NCBI GenBank assembly: GCA_013407085.1
Contig: JACCGJ010000267.1
Location: forward strand, 1 to 64,000
Direction of reading: 5' to 3'
Origin: Atriophallophorus winterbourni
Lineage: Eukaryota > Platyhelminthes > Trematoda > Plagiorchiida > Microphallidae
DNA length: 64,000 nucleotides
Shown here: positions 31,731-42,244 of the stretch, one piece after another
Numbering within the stretch: position 1 is the stretch's first letter
Layout: each line of letters begins with the position of its first letter
Translations under genes and position numbers: made by a program
Notes under the pieces: model-generated
The model's database searches: none
Told to the model about the DNA's origin: nothing
What the model saw: only the letters and a program-made list of their open reading frames with translations

Positions 31731-34423
31731 GTAGCCCTAACACCGGGAGTCTGGCCCCACACGATAGTGCTCTTTTGTTCTATACAAACGCTTGTAGCAT
31801 TAGAAATAAATGGGCTGAACTCCTCTGTAGAGTTGACGACACCCACTGCAAAATTGTGGGTGTCACGGAATCATGGTTGTCTCATGATGACCACATACCA
31901 GCTTTAATCGCGGATAGGTTTAGCGCCGTAAGAAGCGATCGACCCCTGGGTAAGCTAGCTGGAGGGGCGTTGCTCCTTATTGATAACGCTATTCCCTTCG
32001 AGAAAAGTATTTCTTTTCCTACAACGAATGTGCAGATAATATCTGCCTTGCTCATACATGGATGCACGCGTATAGTTGTAAGCTGCATCTACCGTAGTCC
32101 GAGCACTAGTTTGGAAGAAGATGCTCTTTTGCAAATTCAGCTCTCGTCTCTTTTAGCCGTATCACCACGTGTTGTAATCTTCGGCGATTTTAATCTACCC
32201 GAAATAAACTGGGAGTACCAAACCTCGCATGCCCCAGGAGTCGCGAACGATTTTCTGGACTGGTTACACTCCCATGCACTTTACCAACACGTAAACGAAC
32301 CAACTAGATTTCGCGAGGGTCAGTCTCCGTCTATTCTTGACCTAGTTATTTCTACTTCTGAAAGCGGTATACAAAATTTGGTCGTACTGCCACCACTAGG
32401 AAAGAGCGACCACGTAGTGTTAGCCTGCGAGTTACTTCTTTCATTTGGTAAACCCCCACTTAAGATGTCTCGAAGCTTCCATAGGATCGACCCTGCTTCC
32501 CTATTACAGGCAGCAGCGCTACTCCCATGGCAAAACATTGACCATGTGGATGGGATGTGGGGGCAGATCAAGAATAACATCCTTCAACTTCAGGATCGAT
32601 TCGCTCCTCTCTTACCCGTTCGCAAAAAAGGTAAACCTCAATGGTGGTCAGCCTCAGTTTCCCGTAGCGTACGTCACCGCGACGCAAAATGGAGGCGTTA
32701 TAAGCTTGATCCCTCATGTGGGACTTGGGACCGTTACAAAGAAGCGCGAAACATAGCTGTTTCCAAGATACGTGGAGCAAAGATTTCTTTCGAAATGAGA
32801 CTCGCTCAAGAGGCCCATACTCATCCGAAACGTTACTACAGCTACGTTCAATCTAAAGGGTCAACACGAAAAGGTGTAGGTACCTTGAGAAGGGACGATG
32901 GATCAACCGTCATTGCAAGCACTCAAAAGGCTCATTTGTTTTCCGCGCATTTTCAAGGCGTACAACGCCGAGATTATAACTCAAATGCATCTGCGCCATC
33001 ACTCCAATGTGTACTCTCTGATCGCCCCCTTTGCTCTGACCTTACATTCGAGGTACACATTGTTGAGAATATATTGGCCAGCCTGGCTTACAACAAGTCG
33101 GCTGGGCCCGATAGCATCCATCCACGAATGATCAGACTGCTAGCGCCTATGTTAGCTGTGCCGATCACAGAAATTTTCACATCATCCCTCAGTCAGGGCA
33201 CCCTTCCTTTAGACTGGAGAACAGCCGTTGTAGTACCTATCCATAAGGGAGGAGCTTCCTCGGCGGTCAATAATTACCGCCCGGTTAGCCTCACTAGTGT
33301 ACTATGTAAGGTTATGGAAAGATTGATCCGCGATAAAATATGTGGATACCTAACCAAACACTCTCTTTTGAGTGGCGCACAGCACGGCTTCTTAAAAGGT
33401 AGGTCATGTCTGACAAATTTGTTGAGCTTTCTTAACGAGGTTACTAAGAGGATGGATGATGGTATAGCTGTAGAAGTTTTCTATCAGGGTAGATGATACT
33501 TACTCCGCAAGTGCGCATGTAACGAGTGGGGTTCCCCAGGGCTCAGTCTTGGGGCCGTTGCTGTTCCTCATCTTCATTGATGATCTTACCAGCCAACTGC
33601 GCTCACCCTGTTATATGTTTGCTGACGACGTTAAAATTGTCGGTAGGTCGGATAACTCCGATCTGATAAGTGATGTGGAAGCTGTAACAGCATGGGCGGG
33701 TAAGTGGGACCTTCCCCCTAACCTAGATAAGAGTCACTTGCTCTCTACACTAGCAGGCAACATGATTGTGTCTACGCCCTCAGCTCACACGGAGTTCCGT
33801 AGGGTAAAGTCTAATAAGGACCTAGGAATCGTAGTCTCCGCAAACTTTAAGTGGGCTGACCAATGTGCTGCTGCAGCTCAAAGGGCCAGGAGGGAACTCT
33901 TTCGACTACGTTCAGCCCTCACTTGCAGAAATCTGAGGTGCTATTGCCCCTTTACAAGGCAATAGTAAGGCCACATTTAGAATACTGTATCCAGGCTTGG
34001 AAGCCGTATTACCAGAAGGATATAGTGCAGCTAGAAAAGGTACAGCAGCTGGCCACTCGCATGATCGAGGGGTTAGCACACACCAATTATGAAAATCGTC
34101 TTTTAGCACTAGGACTTTTCTCACTTAGGAGGAGGCAACTTAGGGGGGATCTTATAGAGACCTTTAAGGTTGTCAAAGGACTAAGTTGTTTAGAATTCGA
34201 TGACTTCTTTCGGTTCTCTCCTTTGGTTGGTAAACGAGGGCACAGTTTTAAGCTAAGTAAACAGCACACCAGGCTCGAATCCAGAACGCACTTCTTTAGC
34301 ATCCGTATAGTGAACGCGTGGAACTCACTTCCCGCAGAACTAATCTTGGAAACTTCAGTAATTGCGTTCAAACATGGGCTGGACGAACGGTGGCAGGAGC
34401 TCTTCCCGGAGCATTACCCTTAA
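31680..34423 (+). pseudogene. Family B ORF2 (endonuclease-RT), RT motif A deleted
   Basis: The endonuclease is complete: ACSIRNKW, TESWLS (Glu), CIYRSPS, FGDFNLPEINW, ILDLV and SDH. The linker and RT entry (AVVVPIHKGG, NYRPVSLTS, HGFLKGRSCLTNLL) are intact. At about 33483 the reading jumps from VEVFY to sequence just before [14 protein letters not shown], losing motif A (present in the minus B copy at 3216-3952) and shifting frame. FADDVKIVG follows at about 33620, then a frameshift near 33930, then the C-terminal domain to the TAA at 34421. There is no Met codon in the ORF2 frame upstream of or within the endonuclease N-terminal half. It is inactive. Confidence 0.85.
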
Positions 34424-34757
34424 GACTAAATCCCTCATTTTTATGATAAAAAAACACAAAAATATTCGAAAAATTTTTTGAAACACAAAAAAGAGTTTCT
34501 TTTTTCATTTTTTCGCATTTGTGTAAATAAACTGCTGTCCATCGTCTTTTCATTCGATTGGACATGCAACATGCATAACTATCTCACCTTTCGGTGATGA
34601 GACATCTCCCATCTTCCATTCACAGTTACACACGCCTGTGTTACTTACGAATCAATCCTGGTAGTGGTGGGTGTTTTCAAGCACACCCCCGAAAGAATCT
34701 GGGCACTCGTTTCGACTTGGTCGACTATCGCCCTGTGATACTGATACTGATACCACT
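34424..34757 (+). other. Family B 3' UTR and CTGATA tail
   Basis: Includes a T-rich stretch, CATTCGATTGGACATGCAAC and a terminal (CTGATA)3-like run. It has the same structure as the minus copy at 755-1190 and the inverted copy at 4320-4475. The tail unit differs from the TGAAC tail of family A. Confidence 0.7.
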
Positions 34758-36560
34758 CGATTATGATAAAGAATCTTGCCCCAGTGCTTACAGAACCCTT
34801 ATGCAAGCTCTTCAGTTCATGCTTGAACATGGGAGTGGTTCCTAGTGAGTGGAAAGAAGCTATAATCGTGCCAATACACAAGGGTGGTTGCAGCTCAACT
34901 GTTGGTAACTATATACCTGTCAGCCTGACTAGCATCGTCTCAAAAGTAATGGAAAAACTGCTGCGTGACAAAATCTGTCAGCATCTTTGTCGGCATTCTC
35001 TACTGAGTGTAACTCAGCATGGATTTCTTAAGGGTAGATCCTGCCTGACAAACCTTCTTAGTTCTCTCAATACTGCCACTAAAAGGATGGATGAAGGGAA
35101 GCCTGTCGAAGCCCTCTACCTAGTCTTCAGCAAGGCTTTTGATTCCGTAAACCACCGCCTTCTAGAGATTAAGCTAGCAGCAAAAGGCATTCGGGGTAGT
35201 CTACTTGCTTGGATAAAGGCCTTCCTAACAGGTAGAACATTCCGAGTTAGGGTAGGATCTACGCTGTCTAAGGAAACCGACGTAATCAGTGGTGTACCCC
35301 AAGGTTCGGTACTTGGTCCTCTTCTATTCCTGATTTTCATCGATGACTTGTCCTCTGCATTGAAGTGCCCATGCTTCATTTTTGCGGATGATGTTAAATT
35401 CATCGGATCAACGGACGAAGATACCTTGATGCACGACCTTGAACGGGTAATAAACTGGTCACATCAGTGGGACCTCCTACTTAACCTTAATAAGAGCCAA
35501 CTCTTGTCAGCACTGGTTGATAAGATTACAGTTCAGGTGTCGGGCAATTCTCTCACTGTAAGCGCCACACAGCGTGTTAAGGATTTAGGAGTACTGGTTA
35601 GGACGGACTTCAAATGGGAGGACCAATGCGCCGCTGCAGCTCAACGTGCTCGCAAAGTTGTCTTCCGGCAGGATCCGTGTTATCCAGCAGAAGAACCGAT
35701 GTATTTCTGCCCTTTACAAGGCATTAGTTAGGCCGCATTTAGAATATTGTGTCCAGGCGTGGTGCCCTTACTACAAGAAGGATATCGTTCAACTCGAAAG
35801 CGTACAGCGTCTCGCAAATCGCATGATTGAGGGTCAGCGGGGGAAACCTTACGCTGCACGCCTGAAGTCCCTAGATCTTTTTTCACTTACGCGCCGTCGT
35901 TTGAGAGGTGACTTAATTGAAACCTTTAGGATCTTGAAGGGGTTAAGTGGCGTTAGCATGACCGACTTCTTTGCCTTAAGTCCTGAGCTGGGCACCCGGG
36001 GCCATTCACTCAAACTTGCTAAGGAGCGATGTCGGCTAGACTCCAGGAAACACTTTTTCAGCCTCAGGGTGGTAAATTTCTGGAACCGGCTTCCAGAAGA
36101 ACTTATATCCTGCAGTACCGTGTCTAGTTTTAAGCAGGGGTTGGACCGCAACTGGGGTAAGTTGTTTCCTGAATACTCGCCTTAATTGCTTTACAAGCTT
36201 AGGTTTTTCATTTTTTAGCGTTATCCCGTAAATATACTGAGGGCTAGAGTTCTGTGTGTTTTTTAATTTTTATTATACACAATGCTACTTCAGCTAACCT
36301 CTCACCGTGCTGGTGAAGAGAAACTGCTTTTTCTTTTTCCAGCATCGGCTATAACGCGGTGCTTCCTAAGTTCAACCCGGATAATCTCTTGGCTTCGCGA
36401 TCGGCGAAGATTTCAAACAGACAAAAAGAATATACGTTTTGGCAGTGGTGGGTGCTTCTCTGCAGCTTTCCACCGAAAGAAATTCTGGACGCTCGATTGG
36501 CTTGTTAGCCACATACTGTCCTGAGCAAACTGAACTGAACTGGATTGAACTGAACTTGAA
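34758..36560 (+). mobile_element. LINE family A', 5' truncated copy
   Basis: Begins inside the RT (equivalent of 26905 in A) exactly where the B tail ends. It runs through the RT C-terminus (TAA near 36183) and 3' UTR to a TGAAC tail (AACTGAACTGAACTGGATTG near 36530). It is a typical 5'-truncated insertion. Confidence 0.85.
34763..36185 (+). pseudogene. Family A' reverse transcriptase, motif A mutated, frameshifted
   Basis: The first frame (to about 35700) has PIHKGGCSSTVGNY, HGFLKGRSCLTNLL, motif A as YLVFSKAFDSV (the first catalytic Asp is replaced by Val; family A has YLDF), [14 protein letters not shown] and FADDVKF. A frameshift near 35670 moves to the frame with KALVRPHLEYCVQAW and FSLRVVNFWNRLPEE. 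Loss of the motif A aspartate would abolish polymerase activity even if the frame were whole. No endonuclease is present. Confidence 0.85.
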
Positions 36561-37300
36561 CAAAACAAAACGACCTTGAAACAATTCAAATTGTAAGGAC
36601 ACGTTTATCCTCTTATTAAAAATGAATGTGATTCACATTCCTTCGTTCTCCGCGATAAAATGTAATTTAGCAGCAGCAAGCTCAAAATCGTGCATTGATC
36701 CTTAAATTTTTCTATTTCTCGGTAACGTTCTTTGGAGTGGCTAGAATTTCTGGTAGCAGTGTTAATGTATAATATTAAATGAAAATGCTTGATTTTTTAG
36801 TACGCAGTAGTTTTCTTAATTTGATTTAGCCCATGTGTTTGTGTACTTCATGCGTAGTCCTATGATTTTCCAGCGTTCACCTCATTTTGTTTGATATCAG
36901 AAAATAAACAGGCATTATGATCTGTACGAATTATTATCTTTCGAAAAATTCCTACAAATCCTTTGTGTTTTATACAGTGTGCCATGTGATAATAATTTTG
37001 TTGTAAAAGGACTTACAGAACTATTAAATTCTGTATATCACTACAAAGCTTACTTACGCTTTGCAGCTTTTCAGTTGAAACCGCACTGATTTTTATACAT
37101 ATCTACGCCGATTTATGCAAATGGCTCTGATCTTCAGATGTTACTCAAATGTTTCAAGATTCTTATTCTTATTCTGAAGATCCGCTAGTCATCTGTATTT
37201 TGATATTTTTACATACTGCAACTGCGCAACTGAACACACAACATGTAAGGTTATCCGTAACCATTGCACTTACCTGTTAAAGTGAAAAATGGATCGATTA
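36561..37300. other. Intergenic DNA, no gene seen
   Basis: AT-rich, no ORF with recognisable content, no repeat shared with other parts of the window that I could find. Confidence 0.45.
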
Positions 37301-37309
37301 CGAAAATTG

Positions 37310-37412
37310 TTTGGCATACGAATACAATTCAGGTCTGTTTGTACAGGACTCTGCGTGGCTGATGAGCGAAACGAGCGTCCACAATTTCTTCTGATGGAGA
37401 GTTACAGAGTGG
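37310..37412 (-). mobile_element. A-type LINE 3' end fragment
   Basis: The reverse complement matches the end of the A 3' UTR: a GAAATTGTGGACGCTCGTTT-like segment, then CAGCCACGCAGAGTCCTGTA and a decayed TGAAC tail. It abuts the duplicated block copy 2. Confidence 0.55.
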
Positions 37413-37602
37413 CACCCAACACTACTATTTTCCATCCTCCCCTCTATTTGTTTAGGACTAGGCAACCTGACAGTATCTTGACCTACATGCACTAAGACTG
37501 CGCTATAATTGCAAATCGGCAAGCACTATTATATCGCTTCTTGCTTCCAATCAGAGAGAACGAATTTATTCTTAGAATTCGTCCTTCACCCCTTCTGTCC
37601 CA

Positions 37603-37850
37603 CAGTGCACGGATGTGCAATCGTACAGTAATTTTGTACTGTGCAGCTAACACCGTGCTAAATTGATTGGCCACCGGTAGTGAGCTGCATGCTGAAACAT
37701 GCTGGAGTCTCACTACCATTTCTATTCTATTGTCTCTCATATCTGTCTAGGCCTGGGCAACCTGACAGTATCTTAGCCCATGTGCAGTCTCTGACTGCGA
37801 CACTTTGCCTGGATCAGGCTTGTGCTTTCATACATACATACTGTCCCACA
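37603..37850 (+). repeat. SINE-like repeat P (duplicated block copy 2)
   Basis: Same copy as 14094-14345, duplicated with the block. A few bases around CTCTGACTG are missing relative to copy 1. Confidence 0.8.
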
Positions 37851-37868
37851 GTTTGTGAGTGCGTACAC

Positions 37869-38309
37869 CTAGATAACGAATAGGTTACGTCTCACTTCGC
37901 TGTGTTTCTTCACTCTGCTATAGCTCAAAAATCTCGCTGCGCACAGTCTACAGGTTTCCGCTATTTGCCTAAGAATAATTCCAAAACCAGCTAGGCCAGC
38001 AGAGCAAGCAACGGGATCACTGGACACATGTAGGTAAAACCTACTCCCAAGAAACATAGAAGAACTCAGTTGAAATACGGAATCAGTGTCACTAAGACGG
38101 GTTTCCGATAGACAATATATGTCGATACCTAGTGTCTCTAGATAGCGGGCTAGTCCAGACTGTTCTCGTTGTTGCAGGGTTTTTGGCATTGAACGCGGCA
38201 AGCCTAATAGGGGCATGTGGTCGGAAGAAAGCGTTGGAAATGGACATCTGTCTTTAAACAGTTGGCTGCAGCAGAATGCATTCAGCATTGATGGCCTAAA
38301 GTACATCAT
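37869..38309 (-). pseudogene. RTE-type LINE endonuclease N-terminal fragment, copy 2
   Basis: Duplicate of 14367-14810, 146 codons, with QREQSGLARYLETLGIDIYC then LSETRLSD. It keeps the more usual Leu before SETR, so copy 1 carries the derived Pro. It is a fragment only; the downstream catalytic half is absent. Confidence 0.75.
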
Positions 38310-38780
38310 GGAGAGAAGGTGAGTGGATGACGTTGCTGGATAATGACTTAAATGTGACGTTCAGTATGTTGGTATATATGTTGGAAATTGCAAGCCTGGA
38401 TCCCGGTAAAGTAACGAACAATCAATGACTATAAGTGGTGTGTGATACTGCTTGGTTTATCAGGCCTATATATTGGTATAAAGCAAAAAGAATGTGGCGT
38501 TGAGACTCCTGAGTGATTCGCTTGCAGCTTGCTGCCGTTCGCACGGTGTAATTTTCACAGTACAGAAGCGCTATGCGAATAATTATCCCTAGCATTCAGT
38601 CACATTGAATGCATCATCATATGGTGTTTTCCTCGGTTTGCGAACTAAATGTGATCTCACTAAAATATGGGTAGGTTTTAAGATCTTGATTACACTACTG
38701 AAATCAATCGTGCAATTGATGAGACAATAGATTAGTTGTTTTAAAATGACTCTTTTTTGTGTATATAGTTTGCTGATATT

Positions 38781-39238
38781 CTTACGCCGAGGCCATCTTA
38801 TCAGCGGTGTACCGAAAATAATTTCGGCTTAACAGTCAGCGTATTCCCAGCAGAATAACCGGTAGGCGTTTCGACCAATGTTCTGCACAACGAATTGTTT
38901 TGATGTCAGATTTGAGCAGTCGGCGCGGGGTGATTTGCAGTACTGCGTGCATCCTACACGATAGCTTTTTTCGCACAACAGTCAAAGCATGTACTCCAAT
39001 TAAGCAAACCCAAAACTCAGTGTAGATTTTTCTCGTTCGAACTACCGCGAAAGGAAATTAAGATCACCGATGTGCTTACCTGTTGTTACAGGATTTGCAA
39101 TCGTATAGTACTTCTGTTCTGTACGGCAAACATTGTGATACATTGATCTGTTACCGGTAGTGAGCTACACGCTAAAACAGGCTGGAGTCTCACTACTATC
39201 AGGCTTGTGCTTTCATACGTTTAATTCAGCAATAGTCT
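38781..39238 (+). repeat. Segment unique to duplicated block copy 2, with diverged P
   Basis: Absent from copy 1 at 15282. The right part (39080-39215) is a diverged, shortened P repeat (GATTTGCAATCGTATAGTAC, then GGAGTCTCACTACTATCAGG, where the middle of P is deleted). The left part is unrecognised. I see no clear target-site duplication, so it could be an insertion here or a deletion in copy 1. Confidence 0.55.
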
Positions 39239-39523
39239 CACTCACTCCTTTGCTCTTTGGACCCGTCAGTCGAATAAGTTTGAAGAATTTGCGCATGTTA
39301 CCAGCATTATTGGCTATTTCCATTTGTTCGACCTTATTTAGCCACAATGTTTCTCTTTCTAGCCTCAAGCTCCGTTTAAATTCAGTCTGACGCGCCTACG
39401 CTTTGTATTGTGTTCAGGACCAGAAGGTATTTGGTGCCACTGGTGAAGAATTGATATAAAACGTTGTAAAATCCAATGGCCGTTGCGCCGAGACTGGACC
39501 CCGTTGCGCCGAGACTGGACCTT

Positions 39524-39636
39524 GACGTGGTATGTATTAATGTATTAAAGCACAAGCCTGAACCAGGCAAAGTGCCGTACAGTTAGATACTGCACGTGGG
39601 CTGAGATACTGTCAGGTTGCCCAGGCCTAGACGTGG
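39524..39636 (-). repeat. 5'-truncated P repeat with 7-bp target-site duplication
   Basis: The reverse complement begins at TAGGCCTGGGCAACCTGACA and ends in an ATACATTAATACATA tail. It is flanked by GACGTGG at 39524-39530 and 39630-39636. The empty site is present in duplicated block copy 1 (near 15568), so the insertion postdates the duplication. Confidence 0.8.
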
Positions 39637-40110
39637 TGCAGCGGCTCGCGTGCCTCGATGATCCATTGAGCTATACTGGGTGATGTCTTCGTGGCATCTT
39701 CAGAGTTACTCATACCAGGTTGGTCAATGGTGAGAAGCCCAACACACAGGCCGTCCGGTTTCCCCCTCGCGGACATGGTAAGCCAGAAGAGGCGTATGAA
39801 TCCGCAGGATCACCGGCTCGACTGGTTGGGGATATGTCGGGAGTTCCCTGCTTGGTTCCTCTACCTCTCGCGATGGCTTGTTAACCGTAACCTACAGTAA
39901 CCCGGCCCCATAGGTGCGTCCCTTAATCTCAGCTTCCGCTGCCTTGCGGTTAGGCTTTTCGGCCACAGGCTTGAGTGGGATTCCTCAAGATAAGCCTCCC
40001 TCTACTTGGCCTGGCAACCGGGTAGTATCATCTACTGTCCCACACCTAAAGGTTGGCACTTTTTTCATTTTTAAATGATTTGTGTTAAAAAAAATTATAT
40101 ATATATATAA
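39625..40110 (+). repeat. Interspersed repeat M, copy 2
   Basis: Equivalent to 15565-16035, with many single-base indels and doubled bases. Confidence 0.6.
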
Positions 40111-40323
40111 TAAATCCCATGTGCTTCGGGGCTGATTGTGTAGTCCCACAGGCTGATATTGCGGCGACACGCATCTTTCCATCTTTCATCGGCAGTTGCA
40201 CGCCGATCTACTGGGAGTGTTACTCAAGGTGGTCGTATACATTTCTTTGACTGCAGGCTGAGATAATTTTTTTACCGCAATGCTTTTCCCATTCGAAGGT
40301 TTCGTACCGGAGAAATGTAACGA

Positions 40324-40854
40324 TTATCTACATCCCACAATAGCATGATCTGAATCTATGCAGGTATTCCAAAAGGAGCGGCATTCCTCAATGCAACCTC
40401 TCCAGCGAGCACGTATTGTAATATGGTCGCTTCGGGCCGAAGGTTGGCTTCCATCCAGCGAGCGCCATGTGACACATTGACATCTTTTGTCGCAAAAGGA
40501 AGTGCTGCTAATGAATAATCGAGATTGTGCACAGAATTGTATGAGCCGTTCGCTATTATCTGCGCGTTGGCCTTCAAGAGCAAACATGTTACCTAATTGT
40601 GATTCAGTTGTATCTAAGCGACCCAGTCTGGCATTCATATCTCCCGCTAAGACTACAATATCGGAGCTTTTTGCACGTCGCAGACGAGCATAAAGATCGG
40701 CGTAGAAGGCGTTCTTCTCGTCGTCGGAATTGGTGTTAGTCGGTGCGTAAGTTGCTACAATAAACAAGCATCTGTGATTAGAACATTTTGAGTTGGGTTT
40801 AATATTAGTAGCTAGTCTAAGTACACACATCCTGCTATTGATCAGATATCGCAA
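40324..40854 (-). pseudogene. RTE endonuclease, catalytic C-terminal half
   Basis: A 176-codon open reading with VATYAPTNTNSDDEKNAFY, VLAGDMNARLGRL (GDMNA: metal and phosphate-contacting Asp/Asn), ITIRARWRG and FWNTCIDSDHAIV (SDH catalytic pair). In one spot a second frame overlaps (near 40360-40580), so a frameshift may be present. No RT domain follows; the element ends at the H-element breakpoint at 40324. The enzyme class makes the target nick for reverse transcription. Confidence 0.75.
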
Positions 40855-41640
40855 TGGCTAGTTACGCTACAGGATATGTCCAGAAACCGTGTTCAGTGGC
40901 GGTCTTGCACTAAGCATCTTCTTGGAGTGTTTACTTAACCTTCTATGTTGTCAAGTGACGAGAAAAGCTTGTTATGATGCATGACAATGAAAGCCGCAAG
41001 GAAGCTGCCATGCTGATGTCGCTCTACTCGTTCACGAAACTTGTTGAATGCATGTTCCATTCGAGGTGTAGGCACCACTACCCCGTTTGTTTGTGCTTAC
41101 TCTTCTATAGAATCCGTAGCTATTTGAGTCCCACCCTTCTCCATCTTTTAGGATTTTACTTTTTCATGGTTGTGTGGCAGTTAAGCATTCGGTACGCGCT
41201 ACCAGTGTAATGCTGTCTGTGATGATGATGATGATCCTGCTATTGCAATGAATCCATTCGATTAGTCAGGATTCCGCACGTGAATTCTGCACTATACGAA
41301 CACCCGCCTGTCCTAAAATGGCAGCTACAGAATCACTGAAGCAGCACAAAACTAGCAAGTTGAATGGTTTGGGGCAGTAAATTCAGTAATTATAGACGGA
41401 TCATATTAGCGCATTTCCAATAAACAGCAAACATCAATAGTTAGAGCAATGCAGCCTGCTGACCTATCTGTCTGAGGGTTCTGACATTCATACCTCCGAT
41501 GTGAACATAGGTCCGTGGTTTCAGGTTTCTGTAAATTCGCGAATAGAGGATGTTCCAACATGTTCAGCACGGTATTTTCTAAGGCTGGGATTAACAGAAT
41601 GAGAGTTGTTGAGAGTGGAACGGGGAGGGGGAGGGTCAGA
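40325..41640 (-). mobile_element. RTE-type LINE endonuclease remnant, split by a nested insertion
   Basis: Reading downward: the N-terminal part lies at about 41250-41640 (an altered Q..GC.ALTIDVCCLLE block near 41450). Then comes the nested plus-strand RTE 3' end (40841-41233). Then the C-terminal part (40324-40840) has RMCVLRLATNIK, ATYAPTNTNSDDEK, VVLAGDMNARLGRL and DSDHAIV. Removing the insert and one copy of the 12-bp duplication restores W-I-H-C-N-S-R-M-C-V-L-R-L-A-T across the junction, as expected for the RTE endonuclease. Confidence 0.8.
40829..41245 (+). mobile_element. RTE LINE 3' end inserted with 12-bp target-site duplication
   Basis: 40841-41233 matches the 3' end of the RTE copy at 57270-57790 and ends in a GATGATGATGATG tail. 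ATCCTGCTATTG flanks it at 40829-40840 and 41234-41245. It is a clean, heavily 5'-truncated retrotransposition product inside an older RTE endonuclease. Confidence 0.85.
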
Positions 41641-41687
41641 AACATTTTGAAGAGTAGGGCCAACAGTTGCTTGCTTTCGCTTACCCG

Positions 41688-41925
41688 CCGAATGTGCAAT
41701 CGTGCAGCATTTCTGTGCTGTGCGGCTGACATCGTGCTATATTTATTGGCCAACGGTAGTGAGCTTCATGCTGAAACACACTGGAGTCTCACCACCATTT
41801 CTATTCCCCCCTCATATCTGTCTAGGCCTGGACAACCTGACAGTATCGTAGCCCACGTTTAGTCTCTGACTGTGCGGCACTTTGCCTGGATCAGGCTTGT
41901 GCTTTCGTACCATACCATATCCGTC
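41688..41925 (+). repeat. SINE-like repeat P
   Basis: AATGTGCAATCGTGCAGCAT through GCCTGGACAACCTGACAGTA to GGATCAGGCTTGTGCTTTCG and a CATACCATA tail. Confidence 0.8.
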
Positions 41926-41934
41926 TTGCTGTAT

Positions 41935-42240
41935 GCAGCAGGTAAGGGGACCCTGTTTATCGTGCGCGACGGCCGATGCACTATGGAGTTGGCTTTTGTA
42001 GCTATAGTCATGGTTATATGCGGGCTGGGATACTGCCAGGTCGTCCATGCCTTTGGCTAAAACGCCTGACCCACGAGGCAGCAAGCTAGGTTGAGACCGT
42101 GTTCGTCTGACCTCTATCCATTGACTATCCTGCTGTTGGTGGCTCTGAAGGTGCCCGTGAAGCACTACCCAGGATAGCTCAATGAGCCATTGAGGCACAC
42201 AACCCATCGCGCCATGTTTTTGTCCAGTCTCTGCGCTACT
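41935..42240 (-). repeat. Interspersed repeat M, copy 3 (inverted, shorter)
   Basis: The reverse complement aligns to 15575-15960: GTGCCTCAATGGCTCATTGA, GCTATCCTGGGTAGTGCTTC and GTTTTAGCCAAAGGCATGGA correspond to the copy 1 segments. This third copy outside the duplication shows M is a dispersed repeat. Confidence 0.55.
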
Positions 42241-42244
42241 GAGA

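Larger units (their letters stand above)
30485..34757 (+). mobile_element. CR1-like LINE family B, near full length
   Basis: A short 5' UTR, ORF1 (30571-31730), overlapping ORF2 (from about 31679 to 34423) and a 3' UTR ending in GTGATACTGATACTGATA. Lesions: a frame change in ORF1 near 31375, a deletion removing RT motif A near 33485, and a frameshift near 33930. It inserted immediately after the tail of C, and its own tail is followed at once by the truncated A' element. Confidence 0.9.
37413..40324 (+). repeat. Duplicated block, copy 2
   Basis: Partner of 13909-16242. Most of it is near identical, but it contains about 457 extra bases at 38781-39238, a P-repeat insertion at 39531-39636, and a stretch (39738-40110) with many small indels relative to copy 1. 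It ends inside LINE H sequence at 40324, where RTE endonuclease sequence begins. Confidence 0.85.

Noticed and set aside
37359..37372. CTGATGAGCGAAAC, a hammerhead ribozyme-like core
   Set aside because: Stem II would have zero length and the sequence is explained as the complement of a LINE A 3' end segment.
40324..41245. Twin-priming inversion of a single RTE insertion
   Set aside because: At first the minus-strand endonuclease followed by a plus-strand 3' end suggested it, but the 12-bp duplication and the endonuclease part continuing on the far side show a nested insertion instead.
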